Assembly: GCF_002869745.1 (NCBI RefSeq)
Contig: NZ_PNOS01000012.1
Coordinates: 1-64,000, forward strand
Length of the DNA: 64,000 nucleotides
Reading direction: 5' to 3'
From: Oceaniglobus roseus
Lineage (GTDB): Bacteria; Pseudomonadota; Alphaproteobacteria; Rhodobacterales; Rhodobacteraceae
Shown here: in pieces, positions 1-9,396 of the stretch
Layout of the letters: each line of letters begins with the position of its first letter
Numbering within the stretch: position 1 is the first letter of the stretch
Made by a program: the position numbers and the translations under genes
The notes under the pieces: generated by a model
What the model was told of the DNA's origin: nothing
The model's input: the letters and a program-made list of their open reading frames with translations, nothing else
Databases searched by the model: none

Positions 1-3000
1 CCAGCATCGCCGTCACCAGCGTCGCGCCGCGCCCGAGCCAGAGCCCGACGACGTCCCCGCGTCTGACCCCGCGCGCGACGAGCGCCCGGGCAAGCGCGGT
101 CGAGCGGGCGTCGAGCGCGGCGTAGCTCAGCCCGCCGATCGCCTCGTGGTCCGGATCGCGGGCGACCTGTGCCGCGAAGCCCTGCAGCAGTCCGCTCGCC
201 TCGCCCGCGCCCGCGGTGCGGCCGTCGGAAACCGCCGCGACCTCGGCCATCCGCGCCGGGTCTAGCAGGGCAAGGTCGCGCAGGCGGGCCTGCGGCCGGC
301 GCACGATGTCGCCCAGCAGATGCAGGAATTGATCGGCCACGGCCGCGATGGTCGCGGCATCGAAGAGGTCGGTCGCGTACTCGAAACATCCGCCGAGCTG
401 GCCGTCCTTCTCGGTCAGCCTGAGCGTCAGGTCGAACTTCGACACGTGGCTGTCCACCGCCAGCGGCTCGGTCGCGAGGCCCGAGGCGTCGAGATCGTCC
501 ATCGGCGTGTTCTGCAGGACGAAGACCACCTGGAACAGCGGCGAATGCGCGAGCGAGCGTTCGGGCTTCAGGTGATCGACCAGGTACTCGAACGGCAGAT
601 CCTGGTTGGCATAGCCTTCCAGAGCCGTATGGCGCACGGCGCGCAGCAACGTCGCGAAATCGGCCTCGGGGTCCACGTCGGCACGCAGGACCAGCATGTT
701 GACGAAGAACCCGATCAGCGACTCGATCTCGGCGCGGTTGCGGTTGGCGATGTAGGTGCCGACGCAGATGTCGCGTTCGCGGGCGTAGCGCGCCAGAAGC
801 ACGTCGAAGGCCGACAGCAGCACCATGTAGAGCGTGCTCTGGTGCCGCGCGCCGAGCGCATAGAGCTCGGCCACGAGATCGGCGGGGATGACCACGTCAT
901 GGGTCGCCCCGCGGTAGCTCTGTGCCGACGGGCGCGGACGGTCGGTGGGCAGGGCCAGCACCGGCGGCGCGTCCCGCAGCGCCTCGGCCCAGTAGGACAG
1001 CTGGCGTTGCAGGGTCTCGCCCTGCAGCCAGCCGCGCTGCCAGCGGGCGAAGTCGGCGTACTGGATGGCGAGCGGCGGCAGGTCGTGGTCCCGGCCCGCC
1101 GCATAGGCCCGGTAGATCGCCGAGAATTCGGTGACCAGCACGCCCATCGACCAGCCGTCCGAGATAATGTGGTGCATGTTGAACAGGATGACGTGGTCGT
1201 CTTCCGCCAGCCGCAGGAGGGTCGCGCGGACCGGCGGCCCCTTTTCCAGATCGAACGGCGTCCCTGCATCCGCGATGGCCCGCCTGCGCGCCTCGTCCTC
1301 GCGGGCGGCGGGGAGCAGGTGGGTGAGGTCGACGACCGGGATATCCAGCGTGAACTCCGGCTCGACGATCTGGACCGGGCCGTCCGCCGTGGCGAAGCGG
1401 GTGCGCAGGCTGTCGTGGCGACGGACGATCTCGTTCAGCGCCCGGCCCATGGCGTCGCGGTCCAGCGGACCGCGCAGGCGGGTGGGCGCCGGGATGTTGT
1501 AGAACGGGTTGCCCGGTTCGAGCTGATCGAGGAACCACAGCCGCTCCTGCGAGAACGACAGCCGCTGCGGGCCGTCCCGCGGGATCGTGCGGATCGCCGT
1601 CATGCTGGTGCCCGAGCGCGTCTCGACCAGGTCGTCGACGTGGGGCGCAAGCTCGGCGATGGTCGGCCGGTCGAACAGGATCGCGCGCAGGCTGACGTCC
1701 ACGCCGAACCTTTCGCGGATCTTCGAGATCGCCTGCGTCGCCAGCAGCGAATGCCCGCCGAGCGCGAAGAAGCCGTCGTCCGCGCCGACCCGGTCCAGCC
1801 CCAGGAGGCCGGCCCAGATGCCGGCCAGCGCCTCCTGGGTCGGGCCGGCCGGGGCGGCGAAGCCTTCGGTCGCGCGGCGCATGTCGGGACGCGGCAGGGA
1901 CTTGCGGTCGACCTTGCCGTTGGCGGTGACGGGCAGGCGGTCCAGCGCGACGAAATGCGCGGGCACCATGTAGTCCGGCAGCGTCGCGAGCAGCGCCTCG
2001 CGCAGCGCGTCCTGCCGGGCCTCGCCGACGACGTAGGCGACCAGCCGCGTGTCGGCGGCGAGGTCGCTGCGCGCCACGACCAGCACGTCGCGGATGCCGG
2101 GGCAGGCGCGCAGCCGCGCCTCGATCTCGCCCAGTTCGATGCGGAAGCCCCGGATCTTCACCTGATCGTCGATCCGGCCGAGATACTCGATCGCCCCGTC
2201 CGGCCGGAAGCGGGCGAGGTCGCCCGACCGGTACATCCGCGCGCCCGGCGCGCCGAAGGGGTCGGGCAGGAAGGATGCCGCCGTCAGGTCGGGCCGGTTC
2301 AGATAACCCCGCGCCAGCCCGGCGCCCGCCAGCATCAGTTCTCCCGCGACGCCCGGCGGAACCGGGTTCATCGCGGCGTCGAGGATGTAGAGCTGCGTGT
2401 TCGCGATCGGATGCCCGATCGGGACCGAGGCCTGGCCGGGCAGGGCGCGGCAATCCCAGGCCGAAACCTCGATGCTGACTTCGGTCGGGCCGTAGAGATT
2501 GCGCAGCGCGACGCGGGGCAGCGCGGCGAGGAACCGGTCCTGCAGGTCCACCGGCAGCGCCTGGCCGGAGCAGAGCACCTGCCGCAGGCTGCCGAGGTGC
2601 GACGTGTCGGCCAGCCCGAGAAAGAACTCCAGCATCGGCGGCACGAAATGGATCGTGGTGATGCGCGCGTCGCGGATGAGGCCCGCCAGGTAGGCGACGT
2701 CCTGATGACCGCCCGGTTTCGCCATGACGAGCGTCGCGCCCGAAATCAGCGGCCAGAACAGCTCCCACACCGAGACGTCGAAGCTGTAGGGGGTCTTCTG
2801 CATCACCCGTTCGCCGTCGGCGACGCCATAGGCCCGCGTCATCCACAGAAGGCGGTTCGCGACACCGCCCTGCGGAACGGCCACGCCCTTCGGCCGCCCG
2901 GTCGAGCCCGAGGTGTAGATCACGTAGGCCAGGTTCTGCAGCGTGGCGGTCGCGGGTGGATCGCTCTCGTCCGCAGGAAGCGCCGCGGCATCGCCGTCGA

Positions 3001-6000
3001 GGCGGATCACCGGGCAGTCGAGCGGCGGCAGCGCCGGCGCAAGGGCATCGGTCGTCAGGACGAGCCGCACCGCCGCATCACGCGCCATGTAGGCAAGCCG
3101 GTCCCCCGGCAGGGCCGGATCGAGCGGCAGGTAGGCCCCGCCCGCCTTGAGGATGCCGACCAGCGCGACCATCATCTCGAACGACCGCTCGACATGAAGA
3201 CCGACCACGGTGTCCGGCCCGACGCCCCGCGCCCTCAGCCCGTGCGCCAGCCGGTTGGCGCGCCGGTTCAGGGCCTCGAAGCTCAGCACCTCGTCGCCGC
3301 AGACGATGCAGTCGGCGCCGGGCCGCCGCCGGACCTGCGCCTCGAACATCCGGGCGATGGGGGCGAGCGTGTCGAAGTCCTCGGCCGTCGCGTTCCAGTC
3401 GCGCAGGATCACGGCGGTTTCGGCTTCATCCATCAGCGGCGCCGAAAGGACGGGACGGGTCGGTTCGGCCATCGCGGCCAAGAGGTGTTCGTAGGCCCCG
3501 GCCATGCGCGCGATGGTCGCGGGCTCGAACAGGTCGGCGGCATAGTCGATCTCGGCCTCGACACCCTGCGGACGGACGCGCAGCCGCAGGGTCAGGTCGA
3601 ACTCGGACCGCACGACGTCCTGCCGGTGCCAGGCGGTCCGCAGGCCGTGAAAGGCGGGCGGCGCGTTGGGCCCGGACTCGATCCGCAGCATCACCTGGAA
3701 CAGCGGCGAGCGGTCCAGCCGGCGTTGGGGGTCGACCGCCTCGAGGACCTGGTCGAAGGGCAGGTCGCCGTGGGCCACCGCCCCGTCCAGTGCCTTCCGG
3801 TAGGCTGAGCGCACCGCCCCCAGCGTCATCCCCGGCGACACGGCGACCCGCAGCGCCGCCCGGTTGGCGAGCGGCGCCACGAGGGCTCCGGTGTTGTCGC
3901 GGCTGCGCCCCGGCAGCTCGATCCCGAAGGCGAGGTCCTCCTGGCCGCTGAACCGGTGCAGCAGCAGCGCGAAGGCGGCGCCCGCATCGTCAGGGAACCC
4001 GGCCCCGTCCGGACCGGCCGGCATGGACCACGCATGCCGCGCGCCCCTGTGGGACTGGATCGCCGGGCGGGGATGATCCATGGGCAGCGACAGAGCGGCG
4101 GGGGCATCCGCCAGCTCGGTCCGCCACCAGTCGCGCAGCCCCTCGCGCAGTGCGCCCCGCAACCATCCCGCCTGCCAGCGGACATGATCGGCATGCTGGA
4201 TGCCGGGGTCGGGCAAGGGCGAGGCCAGGCCATCGGCATAGGCCGAATAGAGCGCGGCGAGTTCGGCCAGCGCCAGGTCGGCGGACGCCTCGTCGGCGAC
4301 GATCGCGTGCAGCGCCAGCACCAGGAGGTGCGTGTCTTCGTCCTGCGACACGACGCCGAGGCGCATCAGTCCGCCTTGCATCAGGTCGAACGGCGCGTCC
4401 GCAAGCGCCTGCGCGCGGGCGGCGGCCTCGGTCGCATCGGCGGCCCCCGCGCGCTCCACCGTGACCCCGCGCAGGGGCATCAGGGTCGCGGCGGGCGCAC
4501 CGTCCCGGACGGCGAAGCGATACCGCAGCACCTCGTGCCGACGCGAAAGCTCGACCGCCGCGCGTTCGAGGACGTCAAACCGCAGCTCGCCGTCGACGAA
4601 GAGCGTCCGGCGCAGCGTGTAGATCGGATCGCCCGGCGCGAACTGATCCAGGTAGAAGAGGCGCTTCTGCCCGTCCGAGATCGGCACGGCCGTCTCGTCC
4701 GCGCCGCGCGCCGCCTCCTGAAGGTGCCGTTCGGCGAGCTTGCCTTCGATCTCTTGCGCCAGCTGGGCGATGGTCGGGTTCTCGAACAGCCCGCGCATCG
4801 AGATGTCGACGCCGAACCGCTTGTCGAGCGCCGAGACCACCTGCGTCGCCAGGAGCGAATTGCCGCTGAGTTCCAGGAAGTTGTCGTGGATCGACACCTC
4901 CTCCATCTCCAGAAGCTCGGTCCAGAGCGCGGTGAGCGCCCGTTCGACCGGCGTGCGCGGCGCGGCGAAGGCGCGGGTCACGGCCTGTCCGGCCGCCTCC
5001 CCGGTCCAGACCGGCGAGAACGCCCCCTGCGCCAGCATCTCGGCGCAGCGGAAGCGCTGGATCTTGCCGCTGGTCGTGCGTGGCAGGTCGCCCGTGCGCA
5101 GCAGGACGACCGAGCCGAGTTCGGCGATGTCGTGACGCTCGATCAGCATCGCGCGCAGGCTTTCGACAAGCCCCTCGGTGTCGAGGTCGCGCAAGGCAAC
5201 GACCTCCTGCAGCACCGCGAGCCTGGTCTGGCCGTCGTGGTCCTGCGCCACCACGGCGCATCCGGCGGCGCGGAACTGCGGGCGCAGCGCCTCGACGTCG
5301 GGTTCGATGTCCTGCGGGAACACGTTGCGGCCCGCGAGGGTGATGAGCTCGCGCGAGCGTCCGGAGACGTAGAGCGCGCCGTCGTCCAGAAAGCCCAGAT
5401 CGCCGGTCCGCATGAATCCGGTTTCGCCCCCGACACTCAGGCCGAAGACCTGCGTGCTGGCCGAGGGATTGCCCCAGTATCCCGCCGCGACCGAGGCGCC
5501 GCGCACCCAGATCTCGCCCGTCCGCCCGTCCGGGACGGGCATGCCGTCGAGCCCGACGATGGCGACCCCGGGGGCCGAGCCGTTGCTGACGAGCGGGCCG
5601 CCGTGGATCAGGGCATCGGCGGACAGGGCATCGGCGGCGCCGGGGCGGGGCGAAGCGGTCGCGGGCAGTTCGCCCCGGCGGCGTCCGGTCACCGCGCCGA
5701 CGAGCAGCGTCGCCTCGGCCAGACCGTAGGCCGGCGTGAAGGCCCCCGGATCGAAGCCGCAGGGGCCGAATTGCGTCGCGAAGGACTCGAGCGTCTCGGC
5801 CCGGACCCGCTCGGCGCCGTTGATCGCGACCCTGAGGGACGACAGGTCAAGGCCGGCGCGATCCCCGGCGCCGATCCTGCGGGTGCAGAGGTCCCAGGCG
5901 AAGTTGGGCGCCCCGGTGACGGTGGCGCGGAAGTCGTGCACCGCCTGCAACCAGCGCAGCGGACGGGTCAGGAAGGCGAGGGGCGTCAGGTGCACCGCGT

Positions 6001-6664
6001 GCGCGCCACAGAACACGGTGGACAGGATGCCGCCGACCAGCCCGAAATCGTGGTGCGGCGGCAGCCAGGACACGATCACGTCGTCCCGCGACAGTTCGAA
6101 CGCCGACCGGCAGAAGGCGAGGTTCGCCATGGCGTTGGCGTGGCTGATCATCACGCCCTTCGGATGGCCCGTCGACCCCGAGGTGTACTGCAGGAACAGC
6201 AGGTCGTCGGCCGTGACGGCGGGACGGGTCCATCCCGCCTCGCCCAGTTCGTCATCGACGCACAGGTGGGGCAGCCTTGCCAGCGGTCCGCCGTGATCCG
6301 CGATCCGCCCCGACAGCGCACGGTCGGTCAGCACGAGCGCCGCGCCGGCATCCGCCGCGATCCGTTCGACGCGCGGCAGCGCCTTGGCGGAGGTCGGGGC
6401 GGGGATCGGAACCGCGACCGTGCCCGCCAGGACCGCCGCGAGGAAGGCGAGCACATAGCTCTCTCCCGGCGGAAGCGCGATCAGGACGCGCTCGCCCGTC
6501 GTGGCGGAGGCCTGGATGTGACCGGCCAGACGGCACGCGCGGTCGACGAGGTCGCGGTAGCTCAGACAGGTCCGGGTGTCGCCCTGCAGGAACGTGAAGG
6601 CGGTGCGGCCGTCTTCGGCGGCCCGGGCGAGAACGACGTCGAGAAGTGTGGGAGCCGCGCTCAC
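1..6664 (-). CDS. Nonribosomal peptide synthetase with FAAL loading domain (3' end outside window)
   Basis: The frame stays open from the GTG at 6664 to the left edge, about 2,220 codons. Domain order: fatty acyl-AMP ligase (residues ~1-560; YTSGSTG at 160-166, followed by HPKGVM), carrier (ELSGNS, phosphopantetheine Ser ~603), condensation C1 (~675-1070), adenylation A1 (~1075-1580; YTSGSTG, YGPTE), carrier (LGGHS, Ser ~1639), condensation C2 (~1700-2120, intact HHIISDG) and the beginning of A2. A FAAL start implies a fatty-acid-capped lipopeptide. The A1 pocket reads D-V-W-H-L-S-L-I-E by alignment to the GrsA positions, nearest the serine code (inference). C1 carries HAIVADE where HHxxxDG is expected. 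The GTG was chosen because an in-frame stop lies about 40 nt upstream and ligase homology starts directly after it; no clear ribosome site is visible. Confidence 0.93.
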   Translation of the reverse strand, partial: MSAAPTLLDVVLARAAEDGRTAFTFLQGDTRTCLSYRDLVDRACRLAGHIQASATTGERVLIALPPGESYVLAFLAAVLAGTVAVPIPAPTSAKALPRVERIAADAGAALVLTDRALSGRIADHGGPLARLPHLCVDDELGEAGWTRPAVTADDLLFLQYTSGSTGHPKGVMISHANAMANLAFCRSAFELSRDDVIVSWLPPHHDFGLVGGILSTVFCGAHAVHLTPLAFLTRPLRWLQAVHDFRATVTGAPNFAWDLCTRRIGAGDRAGLDLSSLRVAINGAERVRAETLESFATQFGPCGFDPGAFTPAYGLAEATLLVGAVTGRRRGELPATASPRPGAADALSADALIHGGPLVSNGSAPGVAIVGLDGMPVPDGRTGEIWVRGASVAAGYWGNPSASTQVFGLSVGGETGFMRTGDLGFLDDGALYVSGRSRELITLAGRNVFPQDIEPDVEALRPQFRAAGCAVVAQDHDGQTRLAVLQEVVALRDLDTEGLVESLRAMLIERHDIAELGSVVLLRTGDLPRTTSGKIQRFRCAEMLAQGAFSPVWTGEAAGQAVTRAFAAPRTPVERALTALWTELLEMEEVSIHDNFLELSGNSLLATQVVSALDKRFGVDISMRGLFENPTIAQLAQEIEGKLAERHLQEAARGADETAVPISDGQKRLFYLDQFAPGDPIYTLRRTLFVDGELRFDVLERAAVELSRRHEVLRYRFAVRDGAPAATLMPLRGVTVERAGAADATEAAARAQALADAPFDLMQGGLMRLGVVSQDEDTHLLVLALHAIVADEASADLALAELAALYSAYADGLASPLPDPGIQHADHVRWQAGWLRGALREGLRDWWRTELADAPAALSLPMDHPRPAIQSHRGARHAWSMPAGPDGAGFPDDAGAAFALLLHRFSGQEDLAFGIELPGRSRDNTGALVAPLANRAALRVAVSPGMTLGAVRSAYRKALDGAVAHGDLPFDQVLEAVDPQRRLDRSPLFQVMLRIESGPNAPPAFHGLRTAWHRQDVVRSEFDLTLRLRVRPQGVEAEIDYAADLFEPATIARMAGAYEHLLAAMAEPTRPVLSAPLMDEAETAVILRDWNATAEDFDTLAPIARMFEAQVRRRPGADCIVCGDEVLSFEALNRRANRLAHGLRARGVGPDTVVGLHVERSFEMMVALVGILKAGGAYLPLDPALPGDRLAYMARDAAVRLVLTTDALAPALPPLDCPVIRLDGDAAALPADESDPPATATLQNLAYVIYTSGSTGRPKGVAVPQGGVANRLLWMTRAYGVADGERVMQKTPYSFDVSVWELFWPLISGATLVMAKPGGHQDVAYLAGLIRDARITTIHFVPPMLEFFLGLADTSHLGSLRQVLCSGQALPVDLQDRFLAALPRVALRNLYGPTEVSIEVSAWDCRALPGQASVPIGHPIANTQLYILDAAMNPVPPGVAGELMLAGAGLARGYLNRPDLTAASFLPDPFGAPGARMYRSGDLARFRPDGAIEYLGRIDDQVKIRGFRIELGEIEARLRACPGIRDVLVVARSDLAADTRLVAYVVGEARQDALREALLATLPDYMVPAHFVALDRLPVTANGKVDRKSLPRPDMRRATEGFAAPAGPTQEALAGIWAGLLGLDRVGADDGFFALGGHSLLATQAISKIRERFGVDVSLRAILFDRPTIAELAPHVDDLVETRSGTSMTAIRTIPRDGPQRLSFSQERLWFLDQLEPGNPFYNIPAPTRLRGPLDRDAMGRALNEIVRRHDSLRTRFATADGPVQIVEPEFTLDIPVVDLTHLLPAAREDEARRRAIADAGTPFDLEKGPPVRATLLRLAEDDHVILFNMHHIISDGWSMGVLVTEFSAIYRAYAAGRDHDLPPLAIQYADFARWQRGWLQGETLQRQLSYWAEALRDAPPVLALPTDRPRPSAQSYRGATHDVVIPADLVAELYALGARHQSTLYMVLLSAFDVLLARYARERDICVGTYIANRNRAEIESLIGFFVNMLVLRADVDPEADFATLLRAVRHTALEGYANQDLPFEYLVDHLKPERSLAHSPLFQVVFVLQNTPMDDLDASGLATEPLAVDSHVSKFDLTLRLTEKDGQLGGCFEYATDLFDAATIAAVADQFLHLLGDIVRRPQARLRDLALLDPARMAEVAAVSDGRTAGAGEASGLLQGFAAQVARDPDHEAIGGLSYAALDARSTALARALVARGVRRGDVVGLWLGRGATLVTAML

Positions 6665-7029
6665 GCCGCGCCGCCGATGTGGCGGGCGGCGGGGCGGTCA
6701 CCGGCAGAAACGGGTTCGGGCCGCGGTCTCACGGTGCGGGCCAGCGCTTCCGGAATCGCTTTCAGCACGTCATTCAAGTCGCGGGCCTGACAAAGTAGAA
6801 AGCACCATATCCAACTGAATCAAGTCGTCTTCGTCCCGGTTTCGTCCCAATGTGCCGACCATGATGGAATGCCGGGCCATCGGCAGCGCCAGGGCCCACC
6901 CGGTTGTGGAACGTGACGGTCCGATCGCCCCAAGGTTAACTCAATCTTTTTCTTGACGTAAAGTTCTTATTCACAGAGCATAAACCCTATGATGTTCACG
7001 AGCTTGCAGGAAGGCACAGGACCTAGCGT
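6665..7029. promoter_or_regulatory. Divergent promoter region between NRPS and XRE regulator
   Basis: This 365-bp gap separates divergent genes and is the most AT-rich stretch nearby (about 6935-6990). TTGACG at 6953-6958 resembles a -35 element for the rightward gene; CATAAA at 6979-6984 is a possible -10 but the spacer is long at 20 nt. No gene or Fnr-type dyad was found. Confidence 0.35.
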
Positions 7030-7665
7030 GTGGATCCCTTGAAGTCGGCGACGCACGAGGACAGCCTCGGTTCACGCATGCGCCGTCAGCGGCAGCGATT
7101 GTCCATGACGCTCCAGGTGCTCGGGACGAAGGCCGGTATGTCCGTCGGTTATCTCAGCCAGGTCGAACGCGGCAAGGCGACGCCTTCGCTCGGGTCGCTC
7201 TCGCAGATCGCGAGCGCCCTTGGCGTGGATGTCGACTTCTTCGTTCGCAAGCCGAAGGCCTCCGACGGCCTGACGCGGTCGGAGGGCCGGGCCCGGTTCG
7301 CCATCTCGGGGTCCTCTATCGAGTACGAGCAGATCGGCGCCAACCTGCCCGGCAGCGAACTGACATCCTTCGTGATGAACGTGCCGCCCGGATACGAGTC
7401 CGAACTGGTCTGCCATGTCGGCGAAGAGATCATCTATATCCTGGAGGGGGAGATCTCCCAGACGGTCAGCGGGCGCAGCTACACGATGACCGCGGGCGAT
7501 ACCCTGCACTATTTCGGCGTGAATCCCCATTCCTGGGCGAACAAGACCGACCGCCCGGCGCGCATCCTGTGGGTGGGGCGCATGCAGTACGCGGAGTCGG
7601 GCAGGACGGCCCGCTCCGTCTCGGATGCCGACGGCAACGAGATCATCGTCCCCCTTCAGCCCTGA
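7030..7665 (+). CDS. XRE-family transcriptional regulator with C-terminal cupin
   Basis: DNA-binding regulator of the HTH_3 + cupin_2 class (211 aa). The N-terminal helix-turn-helix covers about residues 15-70 (SVGYLSQVERGKATPS is the typical recognition region); a cupin sensor barrel follows (~110-195, with HVGEEIIYILEGE and a Pro/His-rich second motif, NPHSW). Such proteins commonly sense a small metabolite and control an adjacent transport or catabolic operon. It lies 67 bp upstream of, and co-oriented with, the peptide importer, so local control of that importer is the likely role (inference). The start is a GTG with AGGAAGG about 12 nt upstream, a rather long spacing. Confidence 0.85.
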   Translation: MDPLKSATHEDSLGSRMRRQRQRLSMTLQVLGTKAGMSVGYLSQVERGKATPSLGSLSQIASALGVDVDFFVRKPKASDGLTRSEGRARFAISGSSIEYEQIGANLPGSELTSFVMNVPPGYESELVCHVGEEIIYILEGEISQTVSGRSYTMTAGDTLHYFGVNPHSWANKTDRPARILWVGRMQYAESGRTARSVSDADGNEIIVPLQP

Positions 7666-7732
7666 ACGACAAACAACCGGGGCCGGATGAACCGGCTCTG
7701 ACCACCAGCCTTTAACCAGCGGAGAAAAAGTA

Positions 7733-9322
7733 ATGTCCTTGAAAAATGTGGTCGCGGCAGGCCTGTTGATGGCCGTGATGGGCTCTGCGGCGTCCGCCCA
7801 GTCGCTCGTCTACTGTTCCGAAGGGTCGCCGGAAGGGTTCGACCCGGCGCTCTACACCGCCGGAACGACGTTCGACGCGTCGAGCCACCCGATCTACAAC
7901 CGCCTTGCCGAGTTCAAGGTCGGCACGACCGAGACGATCCCCGGCCTCGCCGAAAGCTGGGAGGTCAGCGAGGACGGCCTGAAGATCACCTTCAACCTGC
8001 GCCGGGGCGTCAAGTTCCACAGCAACGACATGTTCACGCCCACGCGCGACTTCAACGCCGACGACGTGATCTTCAGCTTCGACCGCCAGGGCAACCCGGA
8101 CAACCCCTACAACAAGGTGTCGGGCGGAACCTGGGAATACTTCAGCAGCATGTCGATGCCCGACCTGATCAAGAGCATCGAGAAGGTCGACGACTACACC
8201 GTGGTGTTCAACCTGACCCGCCCCGAGGCGCCGATCATCGCCAACATGGCGATGGATTTCGCCTCGATCATGTCGAAGGAATACGCCGACGCCATGCTCG
8301 AGGCCGGTACGCCGGAGATGCTGAACCAGGCGCCGATCGGCACCGGCCCGTTCGTCTTCCAAGCCTACCAGAAGGACGCCGTCATCCGCTACCTGCGCAA
8401 CGACGACTACTGGGGCGACAAGGCCAAGGTCGAGTCGCTGATCTTCGCGATCACGCCGGACGCCTCGGTGCGCTACCAGAAGGTGCAGGCGGGCGAGTGC
8501 CATGTCATGGCCTATCCGAACCCGGCCGACGTGCAGGCGATGAAGGACTCCGACGACATCGTGGTGATGGAGCAGGAGGGCCTGAACGTCGGCTACCTTG
8601 CCTACAACACCAAGGTCGCGCCCTTCGACAACCCCAAGGTCCGCAAGGCGCTGAACATGGCGATCGACAAGCAGGCGATCATCGACGTGGTGTTCCAGGG
8701 CTCGGGCCAGATCGCGAAGAACCCGATCCCGCCGACGATGTGGTCCTACAACGACGACGTGCGGGACGATCCCTACGATCCGGAAGCGGCGAAGAAGATG
8801 CTCGAGGAAGAGGGCGTCAGCGACCTTTCGATGAAGATCTGGGCGATGCCGGTGCAGCGTCCCTACAACCCGAACGCCCGCCGCATGGCCGAGCTGATGC
8901 AGGAGGACTTCGCCAAGGTCGGCGTCAACGTCGAGATCGTGTCCTACGAGTGGGGCGAGTACCTCGAGCGCTCGAAGGCCGAGGACCGGGACGGTGCCGT
9001 CCTTCTGGGCTGGACCGGCGACAACGGCGATCCCGACAACTTCCTCGCGGTGCTGCTGGGCTGCGACGCCGTCGGCGGATCGAACCGCGCGCAGTGGTGC
9101 AACGAGGACTTCGACAAGCTGACCACCGAAGCCAAGACGCTGTCCTCGCAGGAGAAGCGCGCCGACCTCTACCGGCAGGCGCAGGTGATCTTCAAGGAGC
9201 AGGCCCCCTGGGCGACCATCGCGCACTCGGTCGTCTTCATGGTCATGCGTCCCGAGGTCGAAGGCTATGTGGTGCATCCGCTGGGTGGCCACATCTTCGA
9301 CCAGGTCGGCCTGTCGCAGTAA
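7733..9322 (+). CDS. dppA: Peptide ABC transporter substrate-binding protein (DppA/OppA family)
   Basis: Periplasmic solute-binding protein of family 5 (529 aa) that captures di- or oligopeptides for the downstream permeases. A Sec signal peptide is visible at residues 1-22 (hydrophobic AAGLLMAVMGSAASA ending in an AxA site). Mature-region landmarks of the family include GFDPALYT, AESWEVSEDGLKITFNLR and GTGPFVFQAY. GGAGAA lies 5-10 nt before the ATG. It heads the dpp-like operon but is followed by a strong terminator, which fits the usual need for more binding protein than permease. Confidence 0.93.
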   Translation: MSLKNVVAAGLLMAVMGSAASAQSLVYCSEGSPEGFDPALYTAGTTFDASSHPIYNRLAEFKVGTTETIPGLAESWEVSEDGLKITFNLRRGVKFHSNDMFTPTRDFNADDVIFSFDRQGNPDNPYNKVSGGTWEYFSSMSMPDLIKSIEKVDDYTVVFNLTRPEAPIIANMAMDFASIMSKEYADAMLEAGTPEMLNQAPIGTGPFVFQAYQKDAVIRYLRNDDYWGDKAKVESLIFAITPDASVRYQKVQAGECHVMAYPNPADVQAMKDSDDIVVMEQEGLNVGYLAYNTKVAPFDNPKVRKALNMAIDKQAIIDVVFQGSGQIAKNPIPPTMWSYNDDVRDDPYDPEAAKKMLEEEGVSDLSMKIWAMPVQRPYNPNARRMAELMQEDFAKVGVNVEIVSYEWGEYLERSKAEDRDGAVLLGWTGDNGDPDNFLAVLLGCDAVGGSNRAQWCNEDFDKLTTEAKTLSSQEKRADLYRQAQVIFKEQAPWATIAHSVVFMVMRPEVEGYVVHPLGGHIFDQVGLSQ

Positions 9323-9342
9323 GCGGCCGACATGAAACCCCG

Positions 9343-9377
9343 GGGACGGCAGGATCCTGCCGTCCCGTTTTTCTTTT
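9343..9377 (+). terminator. Rho-independent terminator or attenuator after the binding-protein gene
   Basis: A perfect 24-bp palindrome (9343-9366; arms GGGACGGCAG and CTGCCGTCCC around GATC) is followed directly by GTTTTTCTTTT. It sits between dppA and the M24 peptidase gene, whose start lies only 20 nt downstream. It probably terminates most transcripts and lets a fraction read into the permease genes. Confidence 0.9.
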
Positions 9378-9396
9378 CAGGCAGGAGCTTCGCCCG

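Noticed and set aside
6661-6777. Possible 38-aa leader frame (TTG or GTG start) whose TGA overlaps the NRPS GTG
   Set aside because: The overlap would allow translational coupling, but there is no ATG, no ribosome site and no recognisable sequence; too weak to list as a gene.
320-6790. Long rightward open frames (320-3808 and 3956-6790) opposite the NRPS
   Set aside because: They lie antisense to a continuous NRPS frame with clear domain motifs; translations are Arg/Gly/Val/Asp-rich without homology, as expected for the complement of high-GC codons.
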